Assembly (NCBI GenBank): GCA_965153355.1
Contig: OZ231127.1
Location: 100,440,001 to 100,504,000 of the forward strand
Length of the DNA stretch: 64,000 nt
Reading direction: 5' to 3'
Source: Flaccisagitta enflata
Taxonomy: Eukaryota; Chaetognatha; Sagittoidea; Aphragmophora
Below are positions 42,556 to 53,249 of the stretch, one piece after another (the first letter of the stretch is position 1; every line of letters begins with the position of its first letter). The translations under genes were made by a program, and so were the position numbers. Under the pieces are notes generated by a model, which was given only the letters and a program-made list of their open reading frames with translations, was not told the origin of the DNA and searched no databases.

Positions 42556-45500
42556 GTGAAACCAGAGATGCCTATCATCATGCCAGTGCAGCAGGCCAAA
42601 GATGCCACTGATGTTCCCCCTCCCCTCATCACCATGACCCCCCCTCCCAAATTCACTGCCCCATTCTCTGATTTTTGCCCCGATTCTGGCCAGGGAAATG
42701 CACACAATGAAGGCCCAAGAATCAGGATGCCTGCTCAGGCAAGGCATTGGCCTAAACTTGATACTAAATTCCCTCATAATTTACAAAGAGAACAGCCTGT
42801 GATAGAAGGTAATGTCAGTGCTACAGGCAGCCGTTACACTATTGTCACCATCATCAATGATACAGTTCAGAAAGTTCAGGTTGATAGCGGCAGTTTTTTG
42901 AATGTTATCAGCAAAAATTTGGCCTTAGAATTGGGCCTCAAAATACACAGATGCTCTGAAATATCTGCTTGCGCGGCCACGGGGCCTCTTACCATTAATG
43001 AGAGTGCTTTGGCTACTTTGGACTTTGGAGTGGTAAAAGCTAATTGTATATTTGCTGTCTGCTCACATCCCATGTACGCTGATAGTCTCATTCTTTTAGG
43101 TAGTAGTGCCTTGAAGGACCTTAGCGTCATTGCAAACTTTGAGGATGATGTCATTTTTATCAAGAATACTTATCCCGTAAAATTGTTCACAAATAAGGTC
43201 ACTGCTGAGGAGCATATTATGCAAATGAAACGTGACTTCATTAGTCTATCTGCAGTTAAGGTCAGACTCGACCAAAATGTCCTTATTCATGCCCATTCAG
43301 TGACAGTTCTAGACATAAATATGTCAAAGTTTGATGCTGCTCAACTACATGGCACTTATGCCTTTTTCTCGTCTGATGGCTGCCAGCTGGATGGCGTTAC
43401 AAGCCCTGATATGGTAGTTGACGATACATTTCCATGGCTGACTCAACCCTTTCGAGTGAGGTTGACAAATGACACTGGCAGTGACATACTCATCATGAAA
43501 AACAGTGTCATAGGTATTTTAAAGCCCCTTCTCTCAAAGGCTCTAGCCCAGAAATTGGCTGATGACCAATTGAGTGATGTTCATATTCTAGAGCCTTTAG
43601 GTGATAGCGACTTGAAAGAGGATGAGACTTTTGTCAACTCTATCGTTTCTGACTTTTGTGACGCGGTAGAGGGTCGAGTTGGTGACATCAATGCCCTTGG
43701 TGACAAACGCGGAAGAGACTCTGATAGTAGTGAAACCTCTGGAAATGCTTCTCCTCCCCATAAGCAGAGTAAAGTTGACCCCTCACCTGCCCCTCCCCCT
43801 GCCCCTACCCTGCCTCATTTCATTCCCACTCGACCTCCCCCTGCTCATCCGCCACCTCCCACCACTGAAGATAGCAACAGATTTAAGTTACCTGACTACC
43901 TGAGAGACCAGATGGCGTTTGACAATAATGATGTGGAGAACCAAACACATGACAGATCTCGCCTTGTGGCTAGGGATGATGAGTCTCCTCAACGGATTGA
44001 GGAATTAATTGCTGAGTCTAGGGCCTACAGACTCCGATACTGGGATAATTTGGGCAAAAACGCGATGATTAGCATGTGCAAAGTAAGCCCTACCATGCCA
44101 GAGGAATGGAAGAAAAAGTTTCTTGATTTGACATGGAACTACCGTGACTGTTTTGGTGAGGACATGCTCAGTATTTCAGGTGCAGTTCGTCATTTTGCTT
44201 TGCATTTGGGCCGCAACTCAGCTCCATTGAAGGCAGCCAAGCAGCGTAACTGCTCTCAATACTCCAAGGAGTTATCTAATTTGGTCATAAAATGCTATAT
44301 TGATGCTAACATAGTGAAATTGACTAGTGATTCTGCCCTGTCAAATGCCTTTATTGTAGCTAAAGGCAAGCTTCCGCCTGGCACCCCTCCTATGAAGACT
44401 CTCTCTGACTTGAAGAACCCAGAGCTGAATAGCAAGCATCTGTCATCTGCTTGGAGGCTTGTGATTGATTTAGCACAGATATCTCGTAGCACTCAAGACT
44501 TTTCCAGTCCCAATATCACCCCAAAAGAGGTTTTGTCTGTGTTCACTAAGGGCAAGATTTTCTTGACTCTTGATGCAAAAGATTTTTTCAGCCAGATTTG
44601 CCTTAGCAAGGACTCCAGATACTTAACAGCATTTGCTATTGCATTTGCAGCAATGCAGTACATACTTGCACGTCTACCACAGGGTCATGCTGCATCAAGT
44701 GCAGGAGCTAGCCTTGTACTCAAACTAATCCTTTATGGCATTCTGAGAGATGGCTATGATTTTACTTATGTTGACAATTTAGCTATCAGTGACTACTCAT
44801 ATGAAAATTTGTATCAAGTCTATGAACAAGTGCTTGAGCGTGCCCGCTACTATAACCTTGTCTGGAAGATGAGTGATGTAGTAATTGGATACAGGTGCGA
44901 TGATCAGGGTGAATCTTTTGAGGTGCTTGGCCTTGAGATCCAAGATGGCAGGGTAAAAGTGCCTAGACGCAAAGTTGAATCCTTTTCACCATGTGAATTT
45001 CCCAGGAATAGGAAGGCTTTGAACCGCCTGATTGGCAATGTGAACTACTATGGTTCTTTCAGTTCTGGGTTTGCTGAGGCCCTATTCCATCTGCGTGATG
45101 AAATGAATGAACAGACAGGAAAAAAGTTTGTTTTCACCAACAAAATGGACAAATTGGTCAGAGTGATTTTTGAAATGATTGCTAGTTCAAATGGGCTTCT
45201 CATTCTAACTAAAGACCAGTATATGAATAACACGTTCATACTGTTTTGTGACTCCTCGAAGAATAGTTTTGGCGCTTCTTTGCTCTGTGTAGTGGGTGAT
45301 GAACTATGGCCCATATGTGCAGTATCAAAGTCACATGCAAAAAATGCTCAAAAATACTGCATTAATCGTAAAGAATTATTGAGTATTGTCCAAAGTTCAA
45401 ATGATCTTCATCTCTTACTGCAGAATCGTCCCCACTTTGTAGCAACTGACTCAAGCTTTGCCAAGCATTGTCTCACCAAGCCAATTGAGGAAATTGGTTC

Positions 45501-48003
45501 TAAAATTAGATCTGCTGTCTTGTTGTACAGAGAACGCTTTTTCTCAAGGGTGTTAAAGATTCCTGGAAATCTTAACTCAATCAGTGACATATGCAGTCGA
45601 TATGTCATTCCATCTGCAGCATCTAGTGGTATTTCATCTGAGCATGACACAAAGATAATCAAATGGCATATGGACAAGACCAAGATAGACGAGTCCGTTA
45701 GACAGTCAATTGAACAACAAAATATTGATCTCCTCAACCCCAACCACATTACAGTGGAGGATGAAATGACCAAACAGGCCCAAGATTTTCTCCCTGAATG
45801 CTACACCCTTGATGCTGCTTCTGATGATGATGATTGCTGCACTGGAAATGACTTTTGTTGCACCTTTCAGGGTGAAACTAATTCTGAGAAGTCGGTTAAC
45901 ACACTTACTGAGACAATCAATCCCGTTACTAATCTTAAGACAATTCACAGAGTTAGTAAACGTCTTACAGATGAACTCAGAAGTAAGCTGACAGATAATC
46001 AGCTATCCCAGCTTAATGATGCGGATTATGTCATTCTTGAGTCAAGCTCGTCCCCCTCCTTGCCCACCATCCAAACCATCCCAGCCTCAGAGATGGCCCA
46101 GAGGGGCATTCAGGAGTTGGCTGTTGGTGGTTTACCAACTGTTACAGTTGACAGGAATGAAGTTCGACTAGCAGCACCTGTTCCCCCTGTTGATGACAGA
46201 ATAGATGAGGAAATTAGTTCAGTAGCGGTCATTCACAGGCCAGGTGATGAGCCAGATGAGATTGGGATCAATAAGTTTGAGGTACAAACAGATGGCTCAG
46301 CGGAAGTAATGCGTTCATTTGATTATTTGCCAGTTGATAATATTGCTTATCTTGCGGCAGCATTGCAACAGCATGTCAAAGATGATGATGACATGTCAGA
46401 TGAAGGTGACAGAGTTGATGACAGGTCTGATAGTGGCTTCAGACCTGGTTACATTCCTTCTGATAGTGGTGGTATGAATAGTGCAGTCAGTGAAAGTTCA
46501 TCAGATTCGGGCTCCCCCCTAAATGTTGTGTCAGACTTGGGTGGCATAACTTTTGGTTGGTTTGATGACTTAGGTGATTTTGGCCCTTTGGCTCGCCCTT
46601 CCCACTCGGATTCTCCCCTATCAGAAAATTCCGTCCTTCCCCTTTTGGGTACAAGAGCTAGGAAAAGGGCCAGGCCTGTTAGTGCAGATGGTGGCGCTGA
46701 TGGAGCGCAGGACATAAATGGTGGCGATGAAGCTAGAATTTCTCAGAGACAGAAAGTTGTCAATGAGCAACAGGCTGATCCAGACACACGCACAATCATT
46801 GAGTGTGTACGGCTAGGTAAGAAGCCAGAATATCATGAAATAAGGCAGGAATCACCCTACCTTAATGCGGTTATGGAAGAGTTTGAAACCCTTACCATTG
46901 TGAATGGCGAATTGAGGAAGAACTCACTTGATGATAATGGTAATTCTGTCTCTTTGCTTGTATGTCCAGAATCAATAGCTAAGGAGGTGATCATGACTAT
47001 GCATGTGAACATGGCCCACAGTAATTGCTGGAGGCTCCAGAAAATTCTAGCCAGTATCTACTTCATTCCTAGGCTCAATTCTCTCTTGCGTGAGACATAT
47101 AAGTCATGTGTTTCATGCTTGCTTTCACAAGCACCTACGGCTCAGAAAGGCAGGAATATCACAGTTAGTGATTCTGTACCCACCAGAGAGTTAAATGTCG
47201 ACCTTTTGCATTTACCGCCTGCACAAGGATGGAACTATGTCCTTGTAGCCTGTGATGTAGCAAGCTCATATGTGTTTCTCCGCAAGCTCAGGACCAAGAC
47301 AAGCAAAGAAGCTGCTCAAGCGCTCCTAGACATTTGCTACAGCAACAGTTTCTTATGCCAGTATGTGAGCTCGGATATGGGAAATGAGTTCCTTCGAGAA
47401 TTTGAGCTTGCTTGCAATGAGACAGCCTCTACTCACATAGTCAACTCAGTACTGGTCAAAAATGCGAATAAATCTGAGTCAATGAATTCCCGGGTAGTGA
47501 ACTTGCTTAGGAGGATGCTTAAGCATGAGAAGCAGTGGCCAGACCAATTGCAGAAGTGTGCATTTAGTCTCAACTCTTGTAGCATGAATTTCAATGGTTA
47601 TGTGACAAGCCCATGCCAGCTCTTTAATAACCGCTGTTTGACTGGGGTCCCATCTATTGACACTGATGTTGAGAAAACTGTAGTTAATTCGACCAAGTCA
47701 GTCAGAGAGATAATGACACAGGTGTCAAGGCATCGCCTTATTGATACTCCAAGCTTGGCACATCACATTAGTAACAGGCCTCATGTGTTCCGCGAGGGTG
47801 AAAAGTGTCTTGTTTGGGCTGAGAGAATTCTTGCAAAGAAGTTGCTCAAATCAGGAATTCTTAAAATCAAGTTGGCAAAATTTTGGCGAGTTGGCACTGT
47901 GACCAAGGTACTTGGACAAAATTATATGGTAAAGACTGAAGATGGACAGTTGAGAAGGACACATAGGAGACAAATGAAGCCATATCCAGTTACTTCACCT
48001 TGA
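42556..48003 (+). CDS. pol: Ty3/Gypsy-like Pol polyprotein (protease, RT, RNase H, integrase)
   Basis: 1815 codons with no stop. Domain order is that of Ty3/Gypsy elements. Protease: DSG at residue 110 and LLGSSALKD near 180. A proline-rich linker lies near 410-440. Reverse transcriptase is about 540-830: LDAKD with the first catalytic Asp at 673, LPQG at 707-710, and YVDN at 738-741 where YxDD is usual. Next come LNRLIGNVNYYGSF and RNase H with acidic residues D899, E940, D965 and D1011. An acidic, Ser-rich insert of about 400 residues (1030-1440) includes a basic RARKRARP patch. Integrase: zinc finger H1483-X4-H1488-X29-C1518-X2-C1521 and catalytic D1549, D1607, E1641, then a C-terminal region ending RRTHRRQMKPY. 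The encoded polyprotein would copy element RNA to DNA and insert it. There is no Gag, and the first ATG was taken as the start; translation may begin elsewhere. Intactness implies a young copy or selection. Confidence 0.9.
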   Translation: MKPEMPIIMPVQQAKDATDVPPPLITMTPPPKFTAPFSDFCPDSGQGNAHNEGPRIRMPAQARHWPKLDTKFPHNLQREQPVIEGNVSATGSRYTIVTIINDTVQKVQVDSGSFLNVISKNLALELGLKIHRCSEISACAATGPLTINESALATLDFGVVKANCIFAVCSHPMYADSLILLGSSALKDLSVIANFEDDVIFIKNTYPVKLFTNKVTAEEHIMQMKRDFISLSAVKVRLDQNVLIHAHSVTVLDINMSKFDAAQLHGTYAFFSSDGCQLDGVTSPDMVVDDTFPWLTQPFRVRLTNDTGSDILIMKNSVIGILKPLLSKALAQKLADDQLSDVHILEPLGDSDLKEDETFVNSIVSDFCDAVEGRVGDINALGDKRGRDSDSSETSGNASPPHKQSKVDPSPAPPPAPTLPHFIPTRPPPAHPPPPTTEDSNRFKLPDYLRDQMAFDNNDVENQTHDRSRLVARDDESPQRIEELIAESRAYRLRYWDNLGKNAMISMCKVSPTMPEEWKKKFLDLTWNYRDCFGEDMLSISGAVRHFALHLGRNSAPLKAAKQRNCSQYSKELSNLVIKCYIDANIVKLTSDSALSNAFIVAKGKLPPGTPPMKTLSDLKNPELNSKHLSSAWRLVIDLAQISRSTQDFSSPNITPKEVLSVFTKGKIFLTLDAKDFFSQICLSKDSRYLTAFAIAFAAMQYILARLPQGHAASSAGASLVLKLILYGILRDGYDFTYVDNLAISDYSYENLYQVYEQVLERARYYNLVWKMSDVVIGYRCDDQGESFEVLGLEIQDGRVKVPRRKVESFSPCEFPRNRKALNRLIGNVNYYGSFSSGFAEALFHLRDEMNEQTGKKFVFTNKMDKLVRVIFEMIASSNGLLILTKDQYMNNTFILFCDSSKNSFGASLLCVVGDELWPICAVSKSHAKNAQKYCINRKELLSIVQSSNDLHLLLQNRPHFVATDSSFAKHCLTKPIEEIGSKIRSAVLLYRERFFSRVLKIPGNLNSISDICSRYVIPSAASSGISSEHDTKIIKWHMDKTKIDESVRQSIEQQNIDLLNPNHITVEDEMTKQAQDFLPECYTLDAASDDDDCCTGNDFCCTFQGETNSEKSVNTLTETINPVTNLKTIHRVSKRLTDELRSKLTDNQLSQLNDADYVILESSSSPSLPTIQTIPASEMAQRGIQELAVGGLPTVTVDRNEVRLAAPVPPVDDRIDEEISSVAVIHRPGDEPDEIGINKFEVQTDGSAEVMRSFDYLPVDNIAYLAAALQQHVKDDDDMSDEGDRVDDRSDSGFRPGYIPSDSGGMNSAVSESSSDSGSPLNVVSDLGGITFGWFDDLGDFGPLARPSHSDSPLSENSVLPLLGTRARKRARPVSADGGADGAQDINGGDEARISQRQKVVNEQQADPDTRTIIECVRLGKKPEYHEIRQESPYLNAVMEEFETLTIVNGELRKNSLDDNGNSVSLLVCPESIAKEVIMTMHVNMAHSNCWRLQKILASIYFIPRLNSLLRETYKSCVSCLLSQAPTAQKGRNITVSDSVPTRELNVDLLHLPPAQGWNYVLVACDVASSYVFLRKLRTKTSKEAAQALLDICYSNSFLCQYVSSDMGNEFLREFELACNETASTHIVNSVLVKNANKSESMNSRVVNLLRRMLKHEKQWPDQLQKCAFSLNSCSMNFNGYVTSPCQLFNNRCLTGVPSIDTDVEKTVVNSTKSVREIMTQVSRHRLIDTPSLAHHISNRPHVFREGEKCLVWAERILAKKLLKSGILKIKLAKFWRVGTVTKVLGQNYMVKTEDGQLRRTHRRQMKPYPVTSP

Positions 48004-48177
48004 TGTGGTTATTGGTCAAGTCTTCCCTTACCATCAGTTCCCTGCCCAGTCCCATCCAATTTCAGGTCCCGCCCCATTCCTTTTCACTTCCATCCCTTTT
48101 GTCCCGTCTAGGACCTGGGTTTCCCCCTAAGTAGGTGGGCTGATCTTTAGCAGTTTTGGCTTAGAAAAATGGGGGCG

Positions 48178-48897
48178 TGTCATTCAACTAGACGGATAAT
48201 TTACAAGTGATTTCCTTAGCCTGGACAGTTAGTCATGTTAAGCTTGTCACAGTGCCCTTTACCCCTCGTTTGCTAGTGATTGTGTGAATCTTTGAATAGG
48301 TGGCCACCTAGTGTATGCGTGTGACTGTGGATTCTTTGTATGGAGGGTTGAATTTGAGTACTTCAGTGACATCTTTTCGTGTTTTTCGTGTCCGTGTCCT
48401 TGCATCTCATAGGCTTGTCTTATGGTAATTTTACAGTCATGACTGTGAAGATCTTTGGCTTTGCGGTCCGTTTGCCACCATTTTAGGGTCGCCCATGTCC
48501 TAGCCCCTCCCTTTCCTACCCTCCCTCTCACCCATCCACCCACCCAGTCACCAACTCCCTGATCATGTGTCTCATTCTACTACTCATTTACCACGTCCGT
48601 TGCCTTATTTCGCCCATTTACGTCGGTACGCCATCTTGCCAATTATGCCGTCTCATAGATGCCATACTGCGCCAGTATTGCCTAATTCTACGCTTCCATT
48701 ACAACGCCAAAATTTCGCGAAAAACTCATCCTTGGAAGACCTTCTGCACTAAAAGAAGAATAATTGAAAAGTTCCCGTTTTTCTGTTCCAGCCCTAGTGG
48801 CCTGATGTCGGTTCAGTCCCAATTCGCCGTCCCCTCAATCTACAATACGTGAAGATAACTTGATCAAATTAAACTTTGGAAATTTGCTACAATTTCA
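48178..48897 (+). repeat. Possible 3' LTR or 3' untranslated region of the retroelement
   Basis: A purine stretch (aaaaatgggggcg) ends at 48177 and is followed by tgtcattcaac, the arrangement expected of a polypurine tract and an LTR starting with TG. A possible end is tacaatttca near 48897, after an AT-rich aattaaact. No second copy exists upstream, so the LTR call rests on position alone. Confidence 0.35.
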
Positions 48898-49048
48898 TCT
48901 CTGTGTCTCCTTTTTCTATTTTTTTTTTCTGTGCGTCGTGACGAGAAACTAAAATTGATAAGATATTCATGGAATCCTGTAAAAAAGTCCTGTTTGAACC
49001 GTGTCCATTGCTCCCCGTGGCTTACAAATAGTTTGATGTGTTACCTAG

Positions 49049-49050
<2 letters not shown>
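48898..49050. other. Unannotated spacer
   Basis: No feature seen. Confidence 0.4.

Positions 49051-49119
<69 letters not shown>
49050..49119. repeat. (TC)n microsatellite
   Basis: About 68 bp of TC. Confidence 0.96.
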
Positions 49120-49122
<3 letters not shown>

Positions 49123-49240
49123 GTTTGACTGTTTGTTTGTTTTTCACTGCTCATTTTATTACTGCCATTTTGTATTCAGTGCATTGATTAATGATTATGT
49201 TTCATTTCTGTATGGATATACCAGATTCCCTCATTTTGTT

Positions 49241-49812
49241 AGTCGCGTGCTACGCGACTCTACACCCCGCTTTGTCCGTCGGTCGGTTGGTCGGTCGGTC
49301 GGTCGGTTGGTCACACTTTACTTTTTTTATTCGTTATATTCCTACTAGCTTATTTTAAGACAAGTAGGTCATTTAAAGTCAAATTAGATCATTTTAAGTC
49401 ATTTTAAGTCAGTTTAAGTCAATTTAAGTCATATGAGTTATTTTAATAGTTTTCATCATTTTAGTGATATTAGGTCTGTTTAAGTTAATTTAGGTCAGTT
49501 GAATAAAATTTCAGTAATTCTAGGTCAATTTAAGTCATTTTAAGTCATTTTATGTCAATTTAAGTCATTTAAAGTCATTTTATGTCAATTTAAATCAATT
49601 TAAGTTATTTTAGTCACTAAATCATTTTAGTCATTTTAGGTCAATTCAAATCAAATTAGGGCATTTTAAGTCATTTTAGGTCGTTTTAAATTATTTTAAG
49701 TCATGTTATATAAATCAAATTCAATAAAAGTCATTTTAGTTATGTGGTTATGTAATAAAGTAATTACATATCTAAGTCTCGCACGCGACTTATAGGTGTT
49801 GGCCTTGTTTTT
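49241..49812 (-). mobile_element. GC-tip element, long complete copy (about 570 bp)
   Basis: Begins agtcgcgtgctacgcgactc and tacaccccgctttgtccgtc, then a (GGTC/GGTT) run. The interior (49365-49740) is about 35 decayed words of taagtcattt type. It ends gtctcgcacgcgacttatag plus gtgttggccttgtt. Reverse complement of the block order at 31.5 kb; the length difference is mostly array size. Confidence 0.85.
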
Positions 49813-50185
49813 CTCTCCTTTCTTCTCTTTTGTCCTCTTGTACCTACCCTGTTTTTTAGTGAAAAATTGCCGTTTCCATTGATTTGCGTCAATTTTTCAA
49901 GAAAAATGGGGGCGCGACCGAGAAGACGTCTCTCTCTCCTCTCTTCTCCTTCCTTCTCCTCTTCTTCCTCTTCTCTCTCTCCAGTATATAAGCAGCTCGA
50001 TCTGGTACGTCGACGCAGAGATGCTCCCCCTCTCCCTCATCGCTTTTAGCTCTCCAATATATGCATCATCCATTTATACTCGCTCAGCTTATTTCATGAT
50101 AGGATAGCTCAGCTTCCTCAGAAGGGAAAGATGGAAAAAAGAAGAAAATGGAAAGAAATGTATGTATGTACTACGCGAATAAAAA
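49813..50185. other. Unannotated stretch
   Basis: A pyrimidine-rich patch at 49930-49985; otherwise nothing recognised. Confidence 0.4.
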
Positions 50186-50187
50186 AA

Positions 50188-50555
50188 AAAGCCGCACTTT
50201 TAAATGACAATTTATCATACTAAATTTCAAAATAATTAAATAAAATCTTAGACCATTTTGAAGATCTTGAAAAGATCTTTCATTTGGCTCCAATCTGGTA
50301 TTTCTAGCTTTATTCGTTTAGAAATGGCATTAAAAAGAATAAGATATTATCATTTTCAGCTTTGCAATCCTATTGAAAAATGAGCATTTTTGCAAAAGAG
50401 AGGTTGACTTTGGCAAGCTCTATCTCCTAAACGGTTTGAGATACAGACCTGGGGTTGGTCTAGAATGAAAGAAAATTCAAAAATCTTTAAAATCAGTTGA
50501 ACAAAAAAAGTTTAAATAAATTTTTTGTGTCTCTTTCACTCAGCTAAAAAAGGGT
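50188..50555. mobile_element. Possible decayed foldback
   Basis: Weak mirror symmetry between gatctttcatttggctccaa (50274) and cttggtctagaatgaaag-type sequence near 50455-50475, with aaacggtttgagataca / gctttattcgttta between. Related words occur at 29.6 and 33.0 kb. Confidence 0.4.
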
Positions 50556-50569
50556 GACTTTTTTGATTC

Positions 50570-50752
<183 letters not shown>

Positions 50753-50954
50753 GATGATTTTTATTATATATATAATTTATAATATATATGAATAATATTA
50801 ATATATAATGAATAATATTGAATTACTTAATATTTTACCAAGAACAGGAGTCTGGATTCTTTTTGGTTCAAAAGATAGAATTATTTAGCATGAACAAATT
50901 CTATCTTTTGGGTAGCATGGTCCAGTCATGAATTAGCCCATGGCTGGTTCTCTT

Positions 50955-51745
50955 TTTGGGCAGCGGCCCCGAAGGGGACGAAGTCCTGTAGAACTCAGGG
51001 GGAATCTGTCCGTCCGTACGTCCGTCCGTACGTCCCCCCCCACCCCACCCTCGGCTTCGTCTCCTTTGGGGCTCAAATCCAAACTATATGGCCCAAATCC
51101 GAGCCAAGTGGTCCAAATCCGCCCAAAATTGGCCAAATCCAGGCAAAATGGCCTAAGACCAGGTAAAATGGGCCTTATCTGGCTAGAAAACCTGAATTCT
51201 GGCCTGAGTTCTATCATCTTGGCCCCTTAAACTTAGATTCTGGCTCCAAAAACCCACATCCAAGCGTTAGAGACCCAGATCCTGACCTTTGGGACCCAGA
51301 TTCTGACCTCCAAGACCTAGGTACTGGCCTAAAAGACCTAAATCCTAGCCTCAGAGGACCAAATCCTGACCTCAGAAACTGAAATCCTTGCCTCTGAGAC
51401 CATGAAATTGGTCTCTGAGACCCAGATTCTGGCCTCAGAGACCCAGATCCTGGCCTGCTCCTGCCTCAACTTAACCTACAAACTATACAAAAATGGCAAG
51501 GGTACCATTGTCCATATTCTGCCTTATGTCAGTTCTCCTTGATATTCAATGAAAATTTGAATAACAGGGCATCCTGGACAGAAGGAAGGCAAACAGGACG
51601 GACGGACGGACGGACAGATTCCCCCTGTGTTCTACAGGACTTCGTCCCCTTCGGGGCCGCTGCCCTGCTCCCTCTCAACCTTCATCACTTCCTACTCAAG
51701 CAGGGCACGGGTACCGCTGACCACTTACTGCCTTTGGGCTGCTAT
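50955..51745 (-). mobile_element. FB1-like foldback element, complete, outer box on the right
   Basis: Left end tttgggcagcggccccgaag, gggacgaagtcctgtagaac, tcagggggaatctgtccgtc, GTCC/GTAC run, C-run. The interior has degraded words (gacccagatcctggcctcag) and unique DNA. Right end: (GGAC)n at 51598-51620, gattccccctgtgttctaca, ggacttcgtccccttcgggg. Outer box gcacgggtaccgctgaccac, ttactgcctttgggctgcta. Confidence 0.87.
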
Positions 51746-51784
51746 TCATATTATTCATTTTTGACCTTTGATCATATGAATATT

Positions 51785-52015
51785 GATGTAAAGTTTAGCA
51801 GCCCCCTCTTACAAATCCGGGGATTGGACCAGCAGCCCCCCAGCAGCCCCCTCTACTAACATTGGGGTAGACTCAGCAGCCCCCTAGCAGCCCCCATTAT
51901 CAATATTGATGTAAAGTCTTACAAATCCGGGGATTGCACCAGCAACCCCCCCAGCAGCCCCCCCCTCATAAATGATGGGATTTAATTAGCAGCCCCCCAG
52001 CAGCCCCCTTCTGCT
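51785..52015. repeat. CAGCAGCCCCC-rich repeat region
   Basis: agcagcccccc words occur eight or more times. Two diverged copies of a longer segment (tcttacaaatccggggattg at about 51808 and 51918) show a unit of about 110 bp. Confidence 0.8.
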
Positions 52016-52800
52016 TACCTGAGCTCGTCTGGGGTGGTAGTTCTACCTGTCTATCCTGATGGTCTCTTCTTAGGCAAATGTTAAGAGCGCGACTTAACTC
52101 TTAGTGGGTCCTACAATTCTTCAGTTCACAATTGACAGTGGCAATAAAGTTGGGAGCAAACGGAGAGGGAGAGAGAGAGGGAAAGGAAGGGAAATCTGGC
52201 GTGCAATGGAAACGTTAGGAGGCTTTTATAGTGAGAGTGGAAGAGGATCACGGAGGCATAAAAGGCCGAGACACGAGGTCTGAGTGACCTGGCAAGAAGG
52301 GGAAGATGGGAGTCTAAAATCAGAGAGGAATGGGGACCATCGGTCCTCTGTCCCCTCCCCTTAGAGTTTAGCTGCTCTCTCTTGCTTGGTACCAAGAGAG
52401 GGCAGCGAAAACTGTAAGCAAGAAAGGGAGTTAGGGGTAGTGAGTTTACAGGATTACCGGAGAGAGAGCCTGGAAGAACAGGATGGGAACCTTGGGGTGG
52501 GGGAATGGGGGTGGGGTGGGGAGGCGATGACAATAAATGTAACAATAATGGCATAAAAGACTAAACCGCATAAGAAAACAGGCCTCCTAACATATATGGA
52601 CCCTCTATGCTAAATTCATCAAAGAGCAATTTGAGATAAAAAATGGAAATTTTTGGCTATTCACCATGTAACAGTAAGGCACCAACGGCAAAAAGTCAAT
52701 AAATTATAGTTTAAAAAGGCACTTTTAGGTGTTAGGGTCACACGATCTAAGGTGGTGCTGCTGAAAAAGAAAAAAAGGTCATAAAGAAAAAAATAGGTGT
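52016..52800. other. Unannotated stretch
   Basis: No convincing gene. The 142-codon minus-strand frame (52126-52554) is S/P/L-rich with no domain. A G-rich site is noted separately. Confidence 0.4.
52494..52528 (+). other. Potential G-quadruplex
   Basis: Runs ggggtgggggaatgggggtg and ggtggggagg give five or more G-runs of three or more bases with loops of 1-3 bases, which fits the standard intramolecular quadruplex pattern. Confidence 0.5.
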
Positions 52801-52904
52801 GTCCCTTGCACTAAAAAGCTTCTTTAAGACATTGCGAACTGAAGCGGGGGAAGCAAAAATTTACAGCATAAGACTACCAAGGGGCAAAAGGAAACCTTGT
52901 AATG

Positions 52905-53090
52905 TTTTTTTTTATATATATATATTTTTTGCTATTTCTTATATTTTTTTTTTGTTTTTGTTTTTATTTTTGTTTTTGTGTTTGTTTTTTGTTTTTTTTT
53001 ATATTTTTTTATATGTGTGACGTCTACTCTAAACATATATTTTTTTGAATTTTTGTAGCTTTATAATAGTTTTTTTTTTTTTGACATAAC
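52905..53090. repeat. T-rich low-complexity stretch
   Basis: tatatatatttttt and repeated tttttgtttttg words; the leucine/phenylalanine frame here is an artefact. Confidence 0.85.
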
Positions 53091-53249
53091 ATTTCACATG
53101 AACAATGGAGGAAGTGCAATACAAAATTGATGATCTTTGTTTGCCTGTAATTTAGAACATCGGGATTCATTGTTTAAAAGATAAGTCCTGCGCCATCAAG
53201 TCAAGCCAATATGAATGTTACTTGTCATAGATCAGAGCGATCTATGATA

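Noticed and set aside
48259-48543. 94-codon minus-strand frame downstream of pol as an antisense gene
   Set aside because: No recognisable domain, and it lies in the possible LTR/3' region.
52126-52554. 142-codon minus-strand frame
   Set aside because: S/P/L-rich, no domain, and lies over a G-rich region; likely a chance frame.
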